From positions 1,116,001 to 1,180,000 of the forward strand of contig NZ_JAIWPJ010000001.1 in assembly GCF_020515625.1 (NCBI RefSeq): a DNA stretch of 64,000 nucleotides, read 5' to 3'. The stretch is from Natrinema amylolyticum (GTDB taxonomy: Archaea; Halobacteriota; Halobacteria; Halobacteriales; Natrialbaceae). Positions 27,101-35,765 of the stretch are shown here, in pieces. A model generated the notes under the pieces. That model did no database searches. It saw only the letters and a list, made by a program, of their open reading frames with translations, and was not told the DNA's origin. Within the stretch, counting starts at the first letter, position 1. Every line of letters begins with the position of its first letter. The position numbers and the translations under genes were made by a program.

Positions 27101-27874
27101 TCAGTACCAGACCGTTCCGGCGTCAACGTTGACGTCCTGTGCGGTGATCCGCCGCGCGTTCGGGCCCAGCAGGAACGAGACGGTTTCGGCGACGTCCTCG
27201 GCCTCGACGAGTCCCCCGAGCGCCGCGTCGTCGGTGAAGACGTCCCGCTTCGCCTCGTCGAACGAAATCCCCCGCTGCTCGGCCTGGTTCTCGATCACGC
27301 GCTCGATGCGCGGTCCCTCGGTCGCGCCGGGACAGACGGCGTTGACCGTGATATCGTCGTCGCCCAGTTCGAACGCGAGCGTCCGTGTGAGCCCGATCAC
27401 CGCCATCTTCGAGGCCGCGTACGGCGTCCGGTCCGCGAGCGGTCGCTTCCCGCTGATCGAGGAGATGGTGACGATACTCGCGCGGTCGCTCTCCCGCAGC
27501 AGCGCCGCGGCGTGTTTCGCGACGAGGAACGGTCCTCTGGCGTTGACCGCCATCGTCCGGTCCCAGTCGTCGGCGTCGACGTCGGTGACGGGAGCCGTCG
27601 GTCCGGCGATGCCGGCGTTGTTGACGACGCCGTCGAGACCGTCGAACGCCTCCTCCGTCCGCTCGATCAGGTTCTCGACCGACGACTCGTCGGTCACGTC
27701 GGTTCGGACCGGTAGCGCTCGATCCCCGGCGTCCGCCATCGCCGCCGTCTCCTCGATCCCATCGCTGCGCGCCGCCAGCGCGACGTTCGCCCCCTCCTCG
27801 AGCAATCGGAGCGCGATCGTTCGTCCGATACCGCCGCTCGCACCGGTGACGATGATCGTTCGGTCGTCGTGCAT
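27101..27874 (-). CDS. Short-chain dehydrogenase/reductase
   Basis: 257 residues from ATG 27874. TGASGGIG at residues 10-17 binds NAD(P); VNNAGIAGP near 86, SSISGK with the catalytic Ser near 137 and YAASK with Tyr/Lys near 151-155 complete the classical SDR tetrad. The C-terminus (AEDVAETVSFLLGPNARRIT, VDAGTVWY) is that of the 3-oxoacyl-reductase/glucose-dehydrogenase-like group. R/D at the end of beta-2 (ARSDG) suggests NADP. It and the Fe-ADH downstream are in the same orientation and may act on the same carbonyl pathway. Confidence 0.9.
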   Translation of the reverse strand: MHDDRTIIVTGASGGIGRTIALRLLEEGANVALAARSDGIEETAAMADAGDRALPVRTDVTDESSVENLIERTEEAFDGLDGVVNNAGIAGPTAPVTDVDADDWDRTMAVNARGPFLVAKHAAALLRESDRASIVTISSISGKRPLADRTPYAASKMAVIGLTRTLAFELGDDDITVNAVCPGATEGPRIERVIENQAEQRGISFDEAKRDVFTDDAALGGLVEAEDVAETVSFLLGPNARRITAQDVNVDAGTVWY

Positions 27875-27970
27875 GCGAACCCCGTTTCTCGCGGTTGACA
27901 ATAATTCCTCTCCCCGACGATCGAGGTACGGCCCCTCTCTACGGCTGAATCCGAGATAACTGACCCAGTG

Positions 27971-27978
27971 TTTTATAG
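27971..27978 (+). promoter_or_regulatory. TATA box of hisD
   Basis: TTTTATAG located 30-37 bases upstream of the hisD ATG at 28008, in an otherwise GC-rich region; fits a leaderless or very short-leader transcript. Confidence 0.65.
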
Positions 27979-28007
27979 AGTGTCAGATAGATGATCGGGC
28001 CGGACAG

Positions 28008-29309
28008 ATGGCAGAGTCAACCGAGTACCTGAAAGCGGCGGGGAGCGCTTCGATCGAGATCGACCGGGAGGTCACGGACGCGGTCCACGATATCCTCAGC
28101 GAGGTGAACGACCGCGGCGACGACGCCGTCCGCGAGTTCACCGAGCGGTTCGACGGCGTGGACGTCGACGAGTTCCGTGTCGCCGACGAGGAGATCGAGG
28201 CGGCGGCCGCGGACCTGACCGACGCCGAGACGGAGACCATCGACAACACGATCGAAAACGTCCGCGAGTTCCACGAGGAGCAACGCGACCACATCGAGGG
28301 CTTCGAGCGGGAGTTCGAGGAGGGCGTGCGCCTCGGTCAGCGCATCGTTCCCGTCGAGTCGGCGGGCACGTACGTCCCCGGCGGTCGCCACCCGCTCGTC
28401 GCCGCGCCCGCGATGTCGATCGTCCCCGCGAAAGTCGCCGGCGTCGAACGGGTCGTCACCTGCGCACCGCCACAGGACGACGGGAGCATCCAGCCGGCCC
28501 AACTGTACGCCATGGACCGAGCCGGCGCGGACGAGATCTACAGCATCGGCGGCGCGCAGGCCATCGGCGCGATGGCCTACGGCACCGAGTCGGTCCCCGG
28601 CGTCGCGAAGATCACGGGGCCCGGCAACGTCTTCACCACCGAAGCGAAGCGGCAGGTCTTCGGCCACGTCGGCATCGACTTCCTCGCCGGCCCCTCGGAG
28701 GTGCTCATCCTCACCGACGAGACGGCCGACCCCGAACTGGTCGCGACCGACCTGCTCGCACAGGCCGAACACGATCCCAACTCGCGGCCGATCCTCGTCT
28801 CGACCGACCGTGACGTCGCCGAGGCGGCCGTCGAGGCCCTCGACGAGCAGGCCAACGACCTGCGCACCGAGGACGTCGCCCGCGAGTGCTGGGAGGAGAA
28901 CGGCGAGGTCGTCGTCGCCGACGACATGGACACCGCCGTCGACGTCGTCAACGACTACGCGATCGAACACCTGCAGGTGATGATCGACGAGCCCCGCTCG
29001 ATCGTCGACGACCTCACCGACTACGGTTCGCTGTTCCTCGGCGAGCACTCGCCGGTCGTCTTCGGCGACAAGGCCGTCGGCACGAACCACAGCCTGCCGA
29101 CCCTCGAGGTGGCCCGCTACAGCGGCGGGATCACGGTCGACACCTATCTCAAGACGCTCACCCATCAGGAGGCGACCGAAGCGGGCGCCGCCCGCATCGC
29201 GCCGTGGGCGGCCGAGATCTGCAAACTCGAGGGGACCCACGCCCACCAGCTCTCGGCAGAAGCGCGCCTCCGCGACGACATCAGTCCCGACTACGGCCCC
29301 CAGGAGTGA
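28008..29309 (+). CDS. hisD: Histidinol dehydrogenase
   Basis: 433 residues. It oxidises L-histidinol to histidine in two NAD-dependent steps. Diagnostic segments: GQRIVPVESAGTYVPGGRHP, IYSIGGAQAIGAMAYGTESV, ITGPGNVFTTEAKRQVFG, AGPSEVLILTDE, and GTNHSLPTLEVARYSGG with the zinc-ligand His region. N-terminal helix ESTEYLKAAGSASIEIDREV is of family type. It is not in a cluster with other his genes here; hisH lies 9 kb away on the other strand, as is usual for scattered haloarchaeal his genes. Confidence 0.96.
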   Translation: MAESTEYLKAAGSASIEIDREVTDAVHDILSEVNDRGDDAVREFTERFDGVDVDEFRVADEEIEAAAADLTDAETETIDNTIENVREFHEEQRDHIEGFEREFEEGVRLGQRIVPVESAGTYVPGGRHPLVAAPAMSIVPAKVAGVERVVTCAPPQDDGSIQPAQLYAMDRAGADEIYSIGGAQAIGAMAYGTESVPGVAKITGPGNVFTTEAKRQVFGHVGIDFLAGPSEVLILTDETADPELVATDLLAQAEHDPNSRPILVSTDRDVAEAAVEALDEQANDLRTEDVARECWEENGEVVVADDMDTAVDVVNDYAIEHLQVMIDEPRSIVDDLTDYGSLFLGEHSPVVFGDKAVGTNHSLPTLEVARYSGGITVDTYLKTLTHQEATEAGAARIAPWAAEICKLEGTHAHQLSAEARLRDDISPDYGPQE

Positions 29310-29474
29310 TCACTACGGCCGCCAGAAGTGATCGATCGACCCGCGGTCGGCTCCCGTTCCCGCTCGAGTGGGAGCGAGCCGAGTATCGTCCGGGTTCGAC
29401 GCTCGTCACCGGCCCGACTCGTCCCGGCCGTTGCAGGCACCACGGGCTTGCTTCGAGTGCCGGTAGCCGACGGT

Positions 29475-30218
29475 ATGTGCGCCACGTTTACCGACGACGA
29501 TCTCGGCAAGCCCGTCGAGAACGACAACGGCGAGGCGGTCGGCGTCGTCACGGTAGTCGACGGAGACGTCGCCCACGTCAGACCCGATCCGTCGGTCGTC
29601 GAGTCGATCAAGTCCTCGCTCGGCTGGGAGAAGGGAGCCGAGGAGACGATCACGCTCGATCGCGGCTCGATCCGGGACATCACCGACGACGCGGTCCGAC
29701 TCGAGGGCGGGCTGCCGATCCGGGACGAATCGGGGACCGAACCGAACGTCGAGCGCGACGAGTCGCCGGACGGGGAGCCGGAGACGGAGCCCGTCGGCGG
29801 CACGAGCGGGATCGACGAGACTGAAATCGCCGAGGACATGGCGGACGACGAGGGTCTGGACGCGGCCGAGGAGATGGACCAGATCGAAGAACAGGGCCGA
29901 GGCGCGACGGTCGATCCGACCGAACTGGCGGACCGCGATTCGGAGCTCTCGGTCCGGCGCGACGAGGACCTCGAGCGGACGGACGCAGCGGTCGACGTCG
30001 ACGAGGACGCCCAGCGAACGGACGCGGCCGTCGAACCGGGCGAAGGGGCGAGCCGCACCGATGCCGCAGTGGATCCGGACGCGCTGCGCGAGACGGAGGC
30101 GACCGATCGAGGCCCGACGACCGAGGACGGCGCGCGGTCGGTCGAGGGCGGGCCCGAAACGGAACGGCTCACGGACGCCGGCTCCGACACCGAGAGCGAC
30201 GACCGCGAGGACGAATAG
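29475..30218 (+). CDS. Acidic protein with PRC-barrel-like N-terminus and repeated RTDAAV motif
   Basis: 247 residues from ATG 29475. The first 80 residues look like a small beta-barrel (DDLGKPVENDNGEAVGVVTV; EETITLDRGSIRDITDDAV), of PRC-barrel/DUF2171 style. The remainder is extremely acidic and low in complexity; three copies of (E/Q/S)RTDAAV(D/E) spaced about 14 residues occur at roughly residues 171-205. It is likely disordered. The start is chosen because the frame upstream (from 29328) is Arg-rich. Function unknown; a regulator or assembly scaffold is conceivable. Confidence 0.7.
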   Translation: MCATFTDDDLGKPVENDNGEAVGVVTVVDGDVAHVRPDPSVVESIKSSLGWEKGAEETITLDRGSIRDITDDAVRLEGGLPIRDESGTEPNVERDESPDGEPETEPVGGTSGIDETEIAEDMADDEGLDAAEEMDQIEEQGRGATVDPTELADRDSELSVRRDEDLERTDAAVDVDEDAQRTDAAVEPGEGASRTDAAVDPDALRETEATDRGPTTEDGARSVEGGPETERLTDAGSDTESDDREDE

Positions 30219-30276
30219 GCACGCGAGAGCGGGCGCGAGCAATCTGCTCGAGCCGGACCGAGACGGCGGATATCGC

Positions 30277-31104
30277 TCACTCCTCGTCGAGCGTCCGCAG
30301 AATCCGGTCGGCGACGTCGGTCGTCACGTAGTACGTATGCTTGCGGTGGGTCTCGTCTTTCGGCTTGAGCTTCCGCTCGGTTCCCTTGATGATCGACCCC
30401 TCGTAGGTCGTGACGAGTCCGACGGCCTCCATCGCCCGGTAGCGGTGCCGAACGGCCGTGAGGTCGAGTCCGAGTTCGTTCGCGGTCATCCGCGGGTAGT
30501 CCGGGCCGCCCCGCGAGAGGCGGCGAGCGAGGCGTTCCGTGCCCTCGATCCATCGGAGGAACCGCCGCTTCCCCTCGCGTTCCTCGAGAAACGATAGTAT
30601 TCCCTCACCGTCGTCGGTGAGCCGATAGGCGGGACGCGTCCGGTCACCGTCCGCGGGACGCTCCGCGAGCAGGCCGCTCCGTTCGACCGCCGCGCACAGG
30701 TCGACGACCGTCTCGTGGTCGGCGTCCAGCGCGCCCGCCATCGAGCGCGAGTCGTCCGTCCTGACCGTCTCGAGGTGGTCGAGAATCAGGACGGCGAGCG
30801 GCTCCGGCGGCACGGCGGCGAGTTCGCCCGCGACCGCTTCCCGTTCGTCGAGCTTCGCTGCGAGTTCGCCGGCGCGTTCGTACCGCTGCTGGGCGTTCTC
30901 GGCGGCGCTCCGATCGAGGTCCAGCGTGACCTCGATCGAGTCGCCGGTCGGGGTCTCGAGCTCGAGCGCTAGTTCTCGATCGTCCCAGTGCTCGCCCGGC
31001 CGGTCGCGCGCTCGCTCGAGGGCCTCGGTGACGGTGTCGATCCGCGTGAAGATCGTCTCGGCCTCCGTCCGCAGCCGCGCTACGTCCGCTCTCGAGGCGA
31101 TCAT
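30277..31104 (-). CDS. Winged-helix protein with NFACT-like segment, unknown function
   Basis: 275 residues from ATG 31104. Residues 1-100 are helical, with a segment LDLDRSAAENAQQRYERAGE (near 57-76) recalling the S-x-x-ENA-x-x-Y-x-x-A signature of NFACT proteins (RqcH/NEMF). Residues about 110-190 and 190-275 look like two winged helices: AVLILDHLETVRTDDSRSMA, then PDYPRMTANELGLDLTAVRH and a beta-hairpin (HTYYVTTDVADRILRTLDEE). DNA binding is probable; the NFACT likeness is a short-motif impression only. ATG 31104 is preferred because the 69 upstream residues are composed unlike a haloarchaeal protein. Confidence 0.6.
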   Translation of the reverse strand: MIASRADVARLRTEAETIFTRIDTVTEALERARDRPGEHWDDRELALELETPTGDSIEVTLDLDRSAAENAQQRYERAGELAAKLDEREAVAGELAAVPPEPLAVLILDHLETVRTDDSRSMAGALDADHETVVDLCAAVERSGLLAERPADGDRTRPAYRLTDDGEGILSFLEEREGKRRFLRWIEGTERLARRLSRGGPDYPRMTANELGLDLTAVRHRYRAMEAVGLVTTYEGSIIKGTERKLKPKDETHRKHTYYVTTDVADRILRTLDEE

Positions 31105-31213
31105 CGACGGTACGAGTCTCGGGATCCGCGCCGGAAACGCCTTGTGGTAGCCGTCTCCGCCGTGACTCGCCGGGCAGGCTACTAAGGCCGTCCTCGTGAT
31201 ACGTTCAACGGCT

Positions 31214-32011
31214 ATGAACTGGACAGGCGAGACCGGCGGCGACGAGGGCGTCGACGTCGCCGGCCCGACAGACGCACAGTCGATCGTGTTCGTCCACGGC
31301 GCGATGTTCACCCGGAAGATGTGGTTGCCCCAAACGCGCGAACTCTCAGAAGAGTATCACACCGTCGCCCCCGATTTACCGGGTCACGGCACCCGGGCCG
31401 GCAAGCCGTTCCGAATGGAGCCGGCGATCGACGTCCTCGAGGAGGTTTTCGAGACGCACGTCGACGGCTCGGCGGTGCTCGTCGGGCTCTCGCTCGGCGG
31501 CTACGCGGCGACAGAGTACGCCTACCGCCATCCCGAGCAGGTCGACTCGCTGGTGCTGTCAGGGAGCAGCGTGAACCCGGTGAACACGATGCAACTCGGC
31601 ACGCGGCTGACCGGCGGACTGACGCGGCTCCTGACCAAACCGGACCTCGGAAAGCGCGCCGGCGAGAAACTCGCGGCCCGCTGGGTGCGAAACCGGGAGC
31701 TCCCGCCGGACATCGAGCGGGAAATCATCGACTCGGGGTTCTATCCCAAGCAGTTCGGCGACGCGGCACCGGACATCGCGGGCGAGGACTTCCGGGCGAA
31801 GCTCTCGAGTTATCCCGGCTCGACGCTGATCCTCAACGGGGAGAACGACAAGCTCATGCGCCGCGGCGAACAGGCCCACGCCAAGGCTGCACGGGACGGC
31901 CGGGTGGAAGTGCTCGCGGGCGTCGGCCACATCTGCAACCTCCACCGGCCGGCGACGTACACGGATCGGGTCCGCCGGTTCGTCCAGCAGACCGTCCCCG
32001 CACAACGGTAG
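31214..32011 (+). CDS. Alpha/beta hydrolase
   Basis: 265 residues. Oxyanion strand SIVFVHGAMF near 23-32; nucleophile elbow GLSLGG with Ser 93; acid in LILNGENDKLM near 211-221; catalytic His in GVGHICNLHRPATY near the C-terminus. A cap inserts between (TRLTGGLTRLLTKPDLGKRA). Substrate unknown: esterases, haloperoxidase-like and MenH-like enzymes share the pattern. ATG 31214 is preferred to the upstream GTG 31196, with CTACTAAGG (31180-31188) at a TATA-like distance. Confidence 0.87.
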   Translation: MNWTGETGGDEGVDVAGPTDAQSIVFVHGAMFTRKMWLPQTRELSEEYHTVAPDLPGHGTRAGKPFRMEPAIDVLEEVFETHVDGSAVLVGLSLGGYAATEYAYRHPEQVDSLVLSGSSVNPVNTMQLGTRLTGGLTRLLTKPDLGKRAGEKLAARWVRNRELPPDIEREIIDSGFYPKQFGDAAPDIAGEDFRAKLSSYPGSTLILNGENDKLMRRGEQAHAKAARDGRVEVLAGVGHICNLHRPATYTDRVRRFVQQTVPAQR

Positions 32012-32140
32012 GCGTCGCGATCGTGCTCGCCCGAGCCGGATATCGATTCGAGAGCGGTCTCGCGAATGAGCAGGGATTCGAACGCGGAACTAGGTCGGTG
32101 ACAAGAGAGCCGTCGGACCGTCGAGCGCGAGCCGCGTCCC

Positions 32141-33466
32141 TCAGGAGCGTCGCTCGCCGACCAGGTTCCGGATCCGGCCGGGGATCCCCAGCAGGGAGAT
32201 CCCGAAGCCGAACAACACCATCAGGACGTAGACGCCGAGCGTCGAGGTCCAGACGACGAGCATCGCGAGGACCGCCCAGACGCCCTCGAGGAAGTAGAAC
32301 GCGGCGATCGACATCGCCGTCCCGTACAGCAAGACGAGATACGGTCCCCAGTCCTGGGCGTGGCCGCGCCGTACCCGCCGCCGCACGTATCGTTTGAGTT
32401 CGCCCTCGAGCGACTCTTTTCGAACGGTCCTGTCCTCGACGTCGGCCTCGAAGTCGTCGACGCGGTCGCGAAGCCGCTCGATCTCCTCGCGGAGGACTTC
32501 GGCGTCGCTCGAGCGGTCGCGCGTCCGGGCGCTGGCGCTCCTCGCGGTCGCACGGTCGCTCGCGCGGTCCTCCGCGGCTCCCTCGTCGGCACCCGTAGCG
32601 TCGTCGGTCATCGCTTCTGTCGGAATCTGTCGATGTCCGGGACTTTGTAGCTGCCGATCCACTTCACGGTCGGCGAGGACCGCATTGAGGACCGCACCGA
32701 AGACGAGGATGATCGAGCCGACGTACAGCCAGACGAGGACGAGAAAGACGGCCCCGAGCGCGCCGTAGACCGCGTAGCCGGTGACCAGACCGGTATACAC
32801 CGAGAAGCTCTGACTCAGCGTGTACCACCCGATAGCGGCGACGATCGTTCCCGGTGCCGCCTCGCGGAGACTGACGTTCGCGTCCGGAAAGATGACGTAC
32901 AGCGGGAGAAACGTCGCGATCAGACCGAGCACGACGAACAGCTGTCCGACGACCGAGAGCCCGTATCCGGGAACGAATCGGGTCGCGAGCTCGAGGAGAC
33001 CGACCACCACGAGCCCCAGTGCGATGCCGATGGACACGATCGTCGCGTCCCAGACGGTGTCGAGCAGCGACTTCTCCCCCGCAGTGCCGTACACCTGCGA
33101 GAACGCCCGATCGAGCCCGCGAAGCACTCGACTCGAGCCCCACAGCAGCCCGAGAATACCGACGATGGTCGCCCCCTGCCGACCGGTGTCGTCGACGATC
33201 GTCTCCGCGAGCAGTTCCCGGGCCGCCGGCGTGAGCACGTCGCTGGCTGCCGCCGTGAGCCGCGCTGCGAGCGCCTCGCCGCCGATGGATGCGGCGATTC
33301 CGAGCGCGAGCAACATGAGCGGCACGAGCGAGATGAACCCGTAGAACGCGACGCCCGCCGCCAGCAGCGTCAACTGTTCGGTCCGTGCGAGCCGAAGCGC
33401 CTCTCCCGTCACCGCCAATCCCCGTTTGCGATCGAGCACGCGCGACCCTTCCACGCGAGCCGCCAT
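32141..33466 (-). CDS. YihY/BrkB family membrane protein with C-terminal coiled coil
   Basis: 441 residues from ATG 33466. The first 270 residues are a six-helix YihY/virulence-factor-BrkB module: LLAAGVAFYGFISLVPLMLL, ILGLLWGSSRVLRGLDRAFS, and VLVWLYVGSIILVFGAVLNA. It is followed by a charged linker, then a coiled coil (SDAEVLREEIERLRDRVDDFEADVED in overlapping heptads, about residues 320-350) and two more hydrophobic helices (AMSIAAFYFLEGVWAVLAML; VYVLMVLFGFGISLLGI). The C-terminal extension is longer than in bacterial YihY. Function unknown, a lipid or envelope-associated role is assumed for the family. Confidence 0.87.
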   Translation of the reverse strand: MAARVEGSRVLDRKRGLAVTGEALRLARTEQLTLLAAGVAFYGFISLVPLMLLALGIAASIGGEALAARLTAAASDVLTPAARELLAETIVDDTGRQGATIVGILGLLWGSSRVLRGLDRAFSQVYGTAGEKSLLDTVWDATIVSIGIALGLVVVGLLELATRFVPGYGLSVVGQLFVVLGLIATFLPLYVIFPDANVSLREAAPGTIVAAIGWYTLSQSFSVYTGLVTGYAVYGALGAVFLVLVWLYVGSIILVFGAVLNAVLADREVDRQLQSPGHRQIPTEAMTDDATGADEGAAEDRASDRATARSASARTRDRSSDAEVLREEIERLRDRVDDFEADVEDRTVRKESLEGELKRYVRRRVRRGHAQDWGPYLVLLYGTAMSIAAFYFLEGVWAVLAMLVVWTSTLGVYVLMVLFGFGISLLGIPGRIRNLVGERRS

Positions 33467-33686
33467 ATGTAGTCTCGTCGGACAGGCCCACAACGAAGTC
33501 TTACACTGCGGCGCTCGTCAGGGTGTCTACGACCCAGTCACGACCGAAGCGCCGTAGCCGCTCCTTTCGATCGGCGAACAGCCGTATGGGGTCGATCTCG
33601 GTCGCACGGCTCTGATCCGATCCGGTCCGTCCCGTCCCCTGCCGACCGAACCCAACCGTTATCGGTTGTTACATTGACAGCAATGT

Positions 33687-33887
33687 ATGGACCAACGACG
33701 TTGTCCGGACTGTGGCGTGACGATGGAATCGGTCCCCGTTCGCGACACTGAGGGGATGAGCCTGTCCATCGCGACGGGGAAACGCGACGGACTGCTGGGG
33801 AAAATCGGCCTCCGGAACACGACGAAGTTGCAGGGCGTCTGCTGTCCCGAGTGCGGGCTCGTTCGCCTGTACGCTGACGTAGCGTAG
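33687..33887 (+). CDS. Zinc-ribbon protein
   Basis: 66 residues with CPDCGVTM near residue 6 and CCPECGLVRLYADVA near the end, spaced about 45 residues, so the ribbon encloses a Gly/Lys-rich loop (IATGKRDGLLGKIGLRN). TTACATTGACAGCAATGT near 33669-33686 is an AT-rich promoter-like zone. It is related in architecture to the paired small proteins at 46577 and 46809. Function unknown; nucleic-acid binding is typical of such ribbons. Ends ten bases before the convergent trm1. Confidence 0.75.
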   Translation: MDQRRCPDCGVTMESVPVRDTEGMSLSIATGKRDGLLGKIGLRNTTKLQGVCCPECGLVRLYADVA

Positions 33888-33897
33888 CGGCACTCGA

Positions 33898-35016
33898 TTA
33901 GCCGAGATTCGACTCGGTCGCCGCGCGGATCTCGCTCACGCTCGCGTCCGTCTTGAACGTCGTTCCTCCGTAGTGGGCTCGAGAGGCCGCATACCCCGCC
34001 TCGCGCAGATCTGCCAGGAACTCGTCCATTGCGTTCGCGGGCAGCCCCCAGTTCCGACAGAGCTTGTGCTGGTCGTAGTGGGTCGGCTCGTCGAGTTCCG
34101 CCGCGAGCGTGTCACAGAGTTCGCGGGCCTCCGGTGCAGTGTCGAACGTGTAGGGAATTTCGTCCCGAACCGCGCCGATGAACGTCGGGTCCTGGACGGT
34201 CCCGAGCCAGACGGGACCGGCGGTGAGCATCCGATTGCCGTCGCAGTGCGGACACCTCTCGAGCGGGTCGGCGATCAGTCCGGGGTCGGCCTCCCGGTAG
34301 AGACAGTCTTCGCAGTGGTAGAGGTGCCCTAACTCGTTGATCGCGGCGTCCGAAGCGGTGGGCTTGTGCTCGAGTTCGAGATAGGTCCGGACGTAGTGGC
34401 TGGTCGCGTGGGTCAGGATCGGCTCGATACCGACGTCGAACCGGGCGGCGCTCCGCGCGAGCGCCGAGATGAGGATTCGAACGCCCATCTCGGCGTGATA
34501 GTCCGTGTTTCGGGGGATCGCGGAGTACGAGCGGACGCCGCTGTTGAAGTGGGCCCCGCACAGCGGCGCGGTGTCCGTCGCGGTGACGCAGACGAGGTCG
34601 CGACAGTTCGCGAACGCGGCGTCCGCGAAGGGCATCGGCGTCCCGTAGGGGTCGAGATCGATCACGTCGAACGGCTCGTCGTGCATGAGAGCGTTGACGT
34701 TCCGGTGTTCGACCCGCGCACCGTCGCAGTCGTTTCGCTCGAGGTTCGCCCACGCGAGGTCGACCGCCTCCTCGTCGACGTCACAGCAGGTCACGTCCCA
34801 GCCGTCGGCGGCGGCCCGAACCCCGCGGATACCGCTCGCGGTCATCGCGTCCAGATACGAGGTGGCGCGGTCCTCGCGCTCGCGATACGCCCGCAGCGTC
34901 GCGATCGTCAGATCCCGGTTCAGTTCCTGTCGCGGGTTGTAGAAGACCGCCTCCTCGATGCCCTCCGTCTGTTCGCCGGGGACCTCGAGTTCGACCCCGC
35001 CCTCTGTGACGCGCAT
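33898..35016 (-). CDS. trm1: tRNA (guanine(26)-N2)-dimethyltransferase Trm1
   Basis: 372 residues. SAM-binding [20 protein letters not shown] near residue 53, catalytic [18 protein letters not shown] near 117, and [14 protein letters not shown] follow the Trm1 order. [19 protein letters not shown] and a zinc-finger-like [10 protein letters not shown]...[10 protein letters not shown] with [10 protein letters not shown] occupy the C-terminal half. It dimethylates G26 of tRNAs with SAM. ATG 35016 gives the normal archaeal N-terminus ([13 protein letters not shown]...EAVFYNP). Confidence 0.95.
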   Translation of the reverse strand: MRVTEGGVELEVPGEQTEGIEEAVFYNPRQELNRDLTIATLRAYREREDRATSYLDAMTASGIRGVRAAADGWDVTCCDVDEEAVDLAWANLERNDCDGARVEHRNVNALMHDEPFDVIDLDPYGTPMPFADAAFANCRDLVCVTATDTAPLCGAHFNSGVRSYSAIPRNTDYHAEMGVRILISALARSAARFDVGIEPILTHATSHYVRTYLELEHKPTASDAAINELGHLYHCEDCLYREADPGLIADPLERCPHCDGNRMLTAGPVWLGTVQDPTFIGAVRDEIPYTFDTAPEARELCDTLAAELDEPTHYDQHKLCRNWGLPANAMDEFLADLREAGYAASRAHYGGTTFKTDASVSEIRAATESNLG

Positions 35017-35224
35017 ACGTCGTCTCGTCGGTAGCGGGCGAAAAACGGTGTGGTCTCGAGCGGCCGATAGTGCCGCCGAGTTCCCTCCGAGAGACGGCGG
35101 CTATCGCGGCGGTCCCAGCTGAGCAACCGCAACAGTGGAAGAAAGCGGTAATTGGTTTTCGAGGAGTTTTCGGCCGCGGAATTCACGGTCTGTATCACAG
35201 CGGCCCCGACGGACAACCAAACCG

Positions 35225-35232
35225 ATTTTACA
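35225..35232 (+). promoter_or_regulatory. TATA box of the SWIM protein gene
   Basis: ATTTTACA centred 26 bases before the GTG at 35254. This spacing decides the GTG start over the upstream ATG at 35152, because the TATA would otherwise be inside the coding region. Confidence 0.6.
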
Positions 35233-35253
35233 GTTCGATACACAGTTTCAGTT

Positions 35254-35610
35254 GTGTCAGAGGCCAACCCCGTCGAGCGATGGCAGGCCGCTCTCGAGGA
35301 GGCCGGCGAGCTCACGCCGGAGATCGTCGGCCAGATCTCGGAGATCCACGGCGACCGTGGGGTTCGGGCCATCGAAGCAGTGGGCGAAAACCGCGTGAAG
35401 TCCTACCGCGATTTCACGATCGTCGTCGGCTACGACGACGAGTACATCGTGGAGGACGGCGGCTGTACCTGCAAGGACAGCGAGTACAACTTGGACGCCG
35501 ACGACCCGACCGAGCGCTGCTGGCACTCGCTGGCGGTCGCGATCGCTCGCCGGGTCGGCCACGTCGATTACCACGACATGTGGTACTCAGAGGTCCGCGA
35601 ACTCCTGTAA
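35254..35610 (+). CDS. SWIM zinc-finger protein
   Basis: 118 residues beginning (V/M)SEANPVERWQAALEEAGEL. The SWIM motif is C71-x-C73-x(15)-C89-x-H91 (CTCKDSEYN...ERCWH), a CxCxnCxH zinc site for DNA or protein binding. The preceding part (SEIHGDRGVRAIEAVGENRV; FTIVVGYDDEYIVEDGG) is conserved in haloarchaeal stand-alone SWIM proteins. GTG 35254 is chosen from the TATA position and the family N-terminus; the ATG at 35152 would add 34 residues. Partner unknown; SWIM proteins often accompany recombination or helicase machinery but none is adjacent here. Confidence 0.82.
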   Translation: MSEANPVERWQAALEEAGELTPEIVGQISEIHGDRGVRAIEAVGENRVKSYRDFTIVVGYDDEYIVEDGGCTCKDSEYNLDADDPTERCWHSLAVAIARRVGHVDYHDMWYSEVRELL

Positions 35611-35765
35611 CTCCGCCGAGCGGAACTCTTGCGGTTCTGACTCCGTCGTGAACTCGCTCGTCTGCTCATCTGCGTACTGTGCTACTGTCGTACGTCTCAA
35701 CTGGGGAGAGTCTCAGACTCGGAATGGAGAGCACTTGAAGTAGCTCTTCGGCGGAGTGTGTCCGT

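Noticed and set aside
32060-32110. tRNA-like GTTCGAATCCC on the minus strand
   Set aside because: The flanking bases do not form the 5-bp T-stem and no acceptor or anticodon arm can be built around it.
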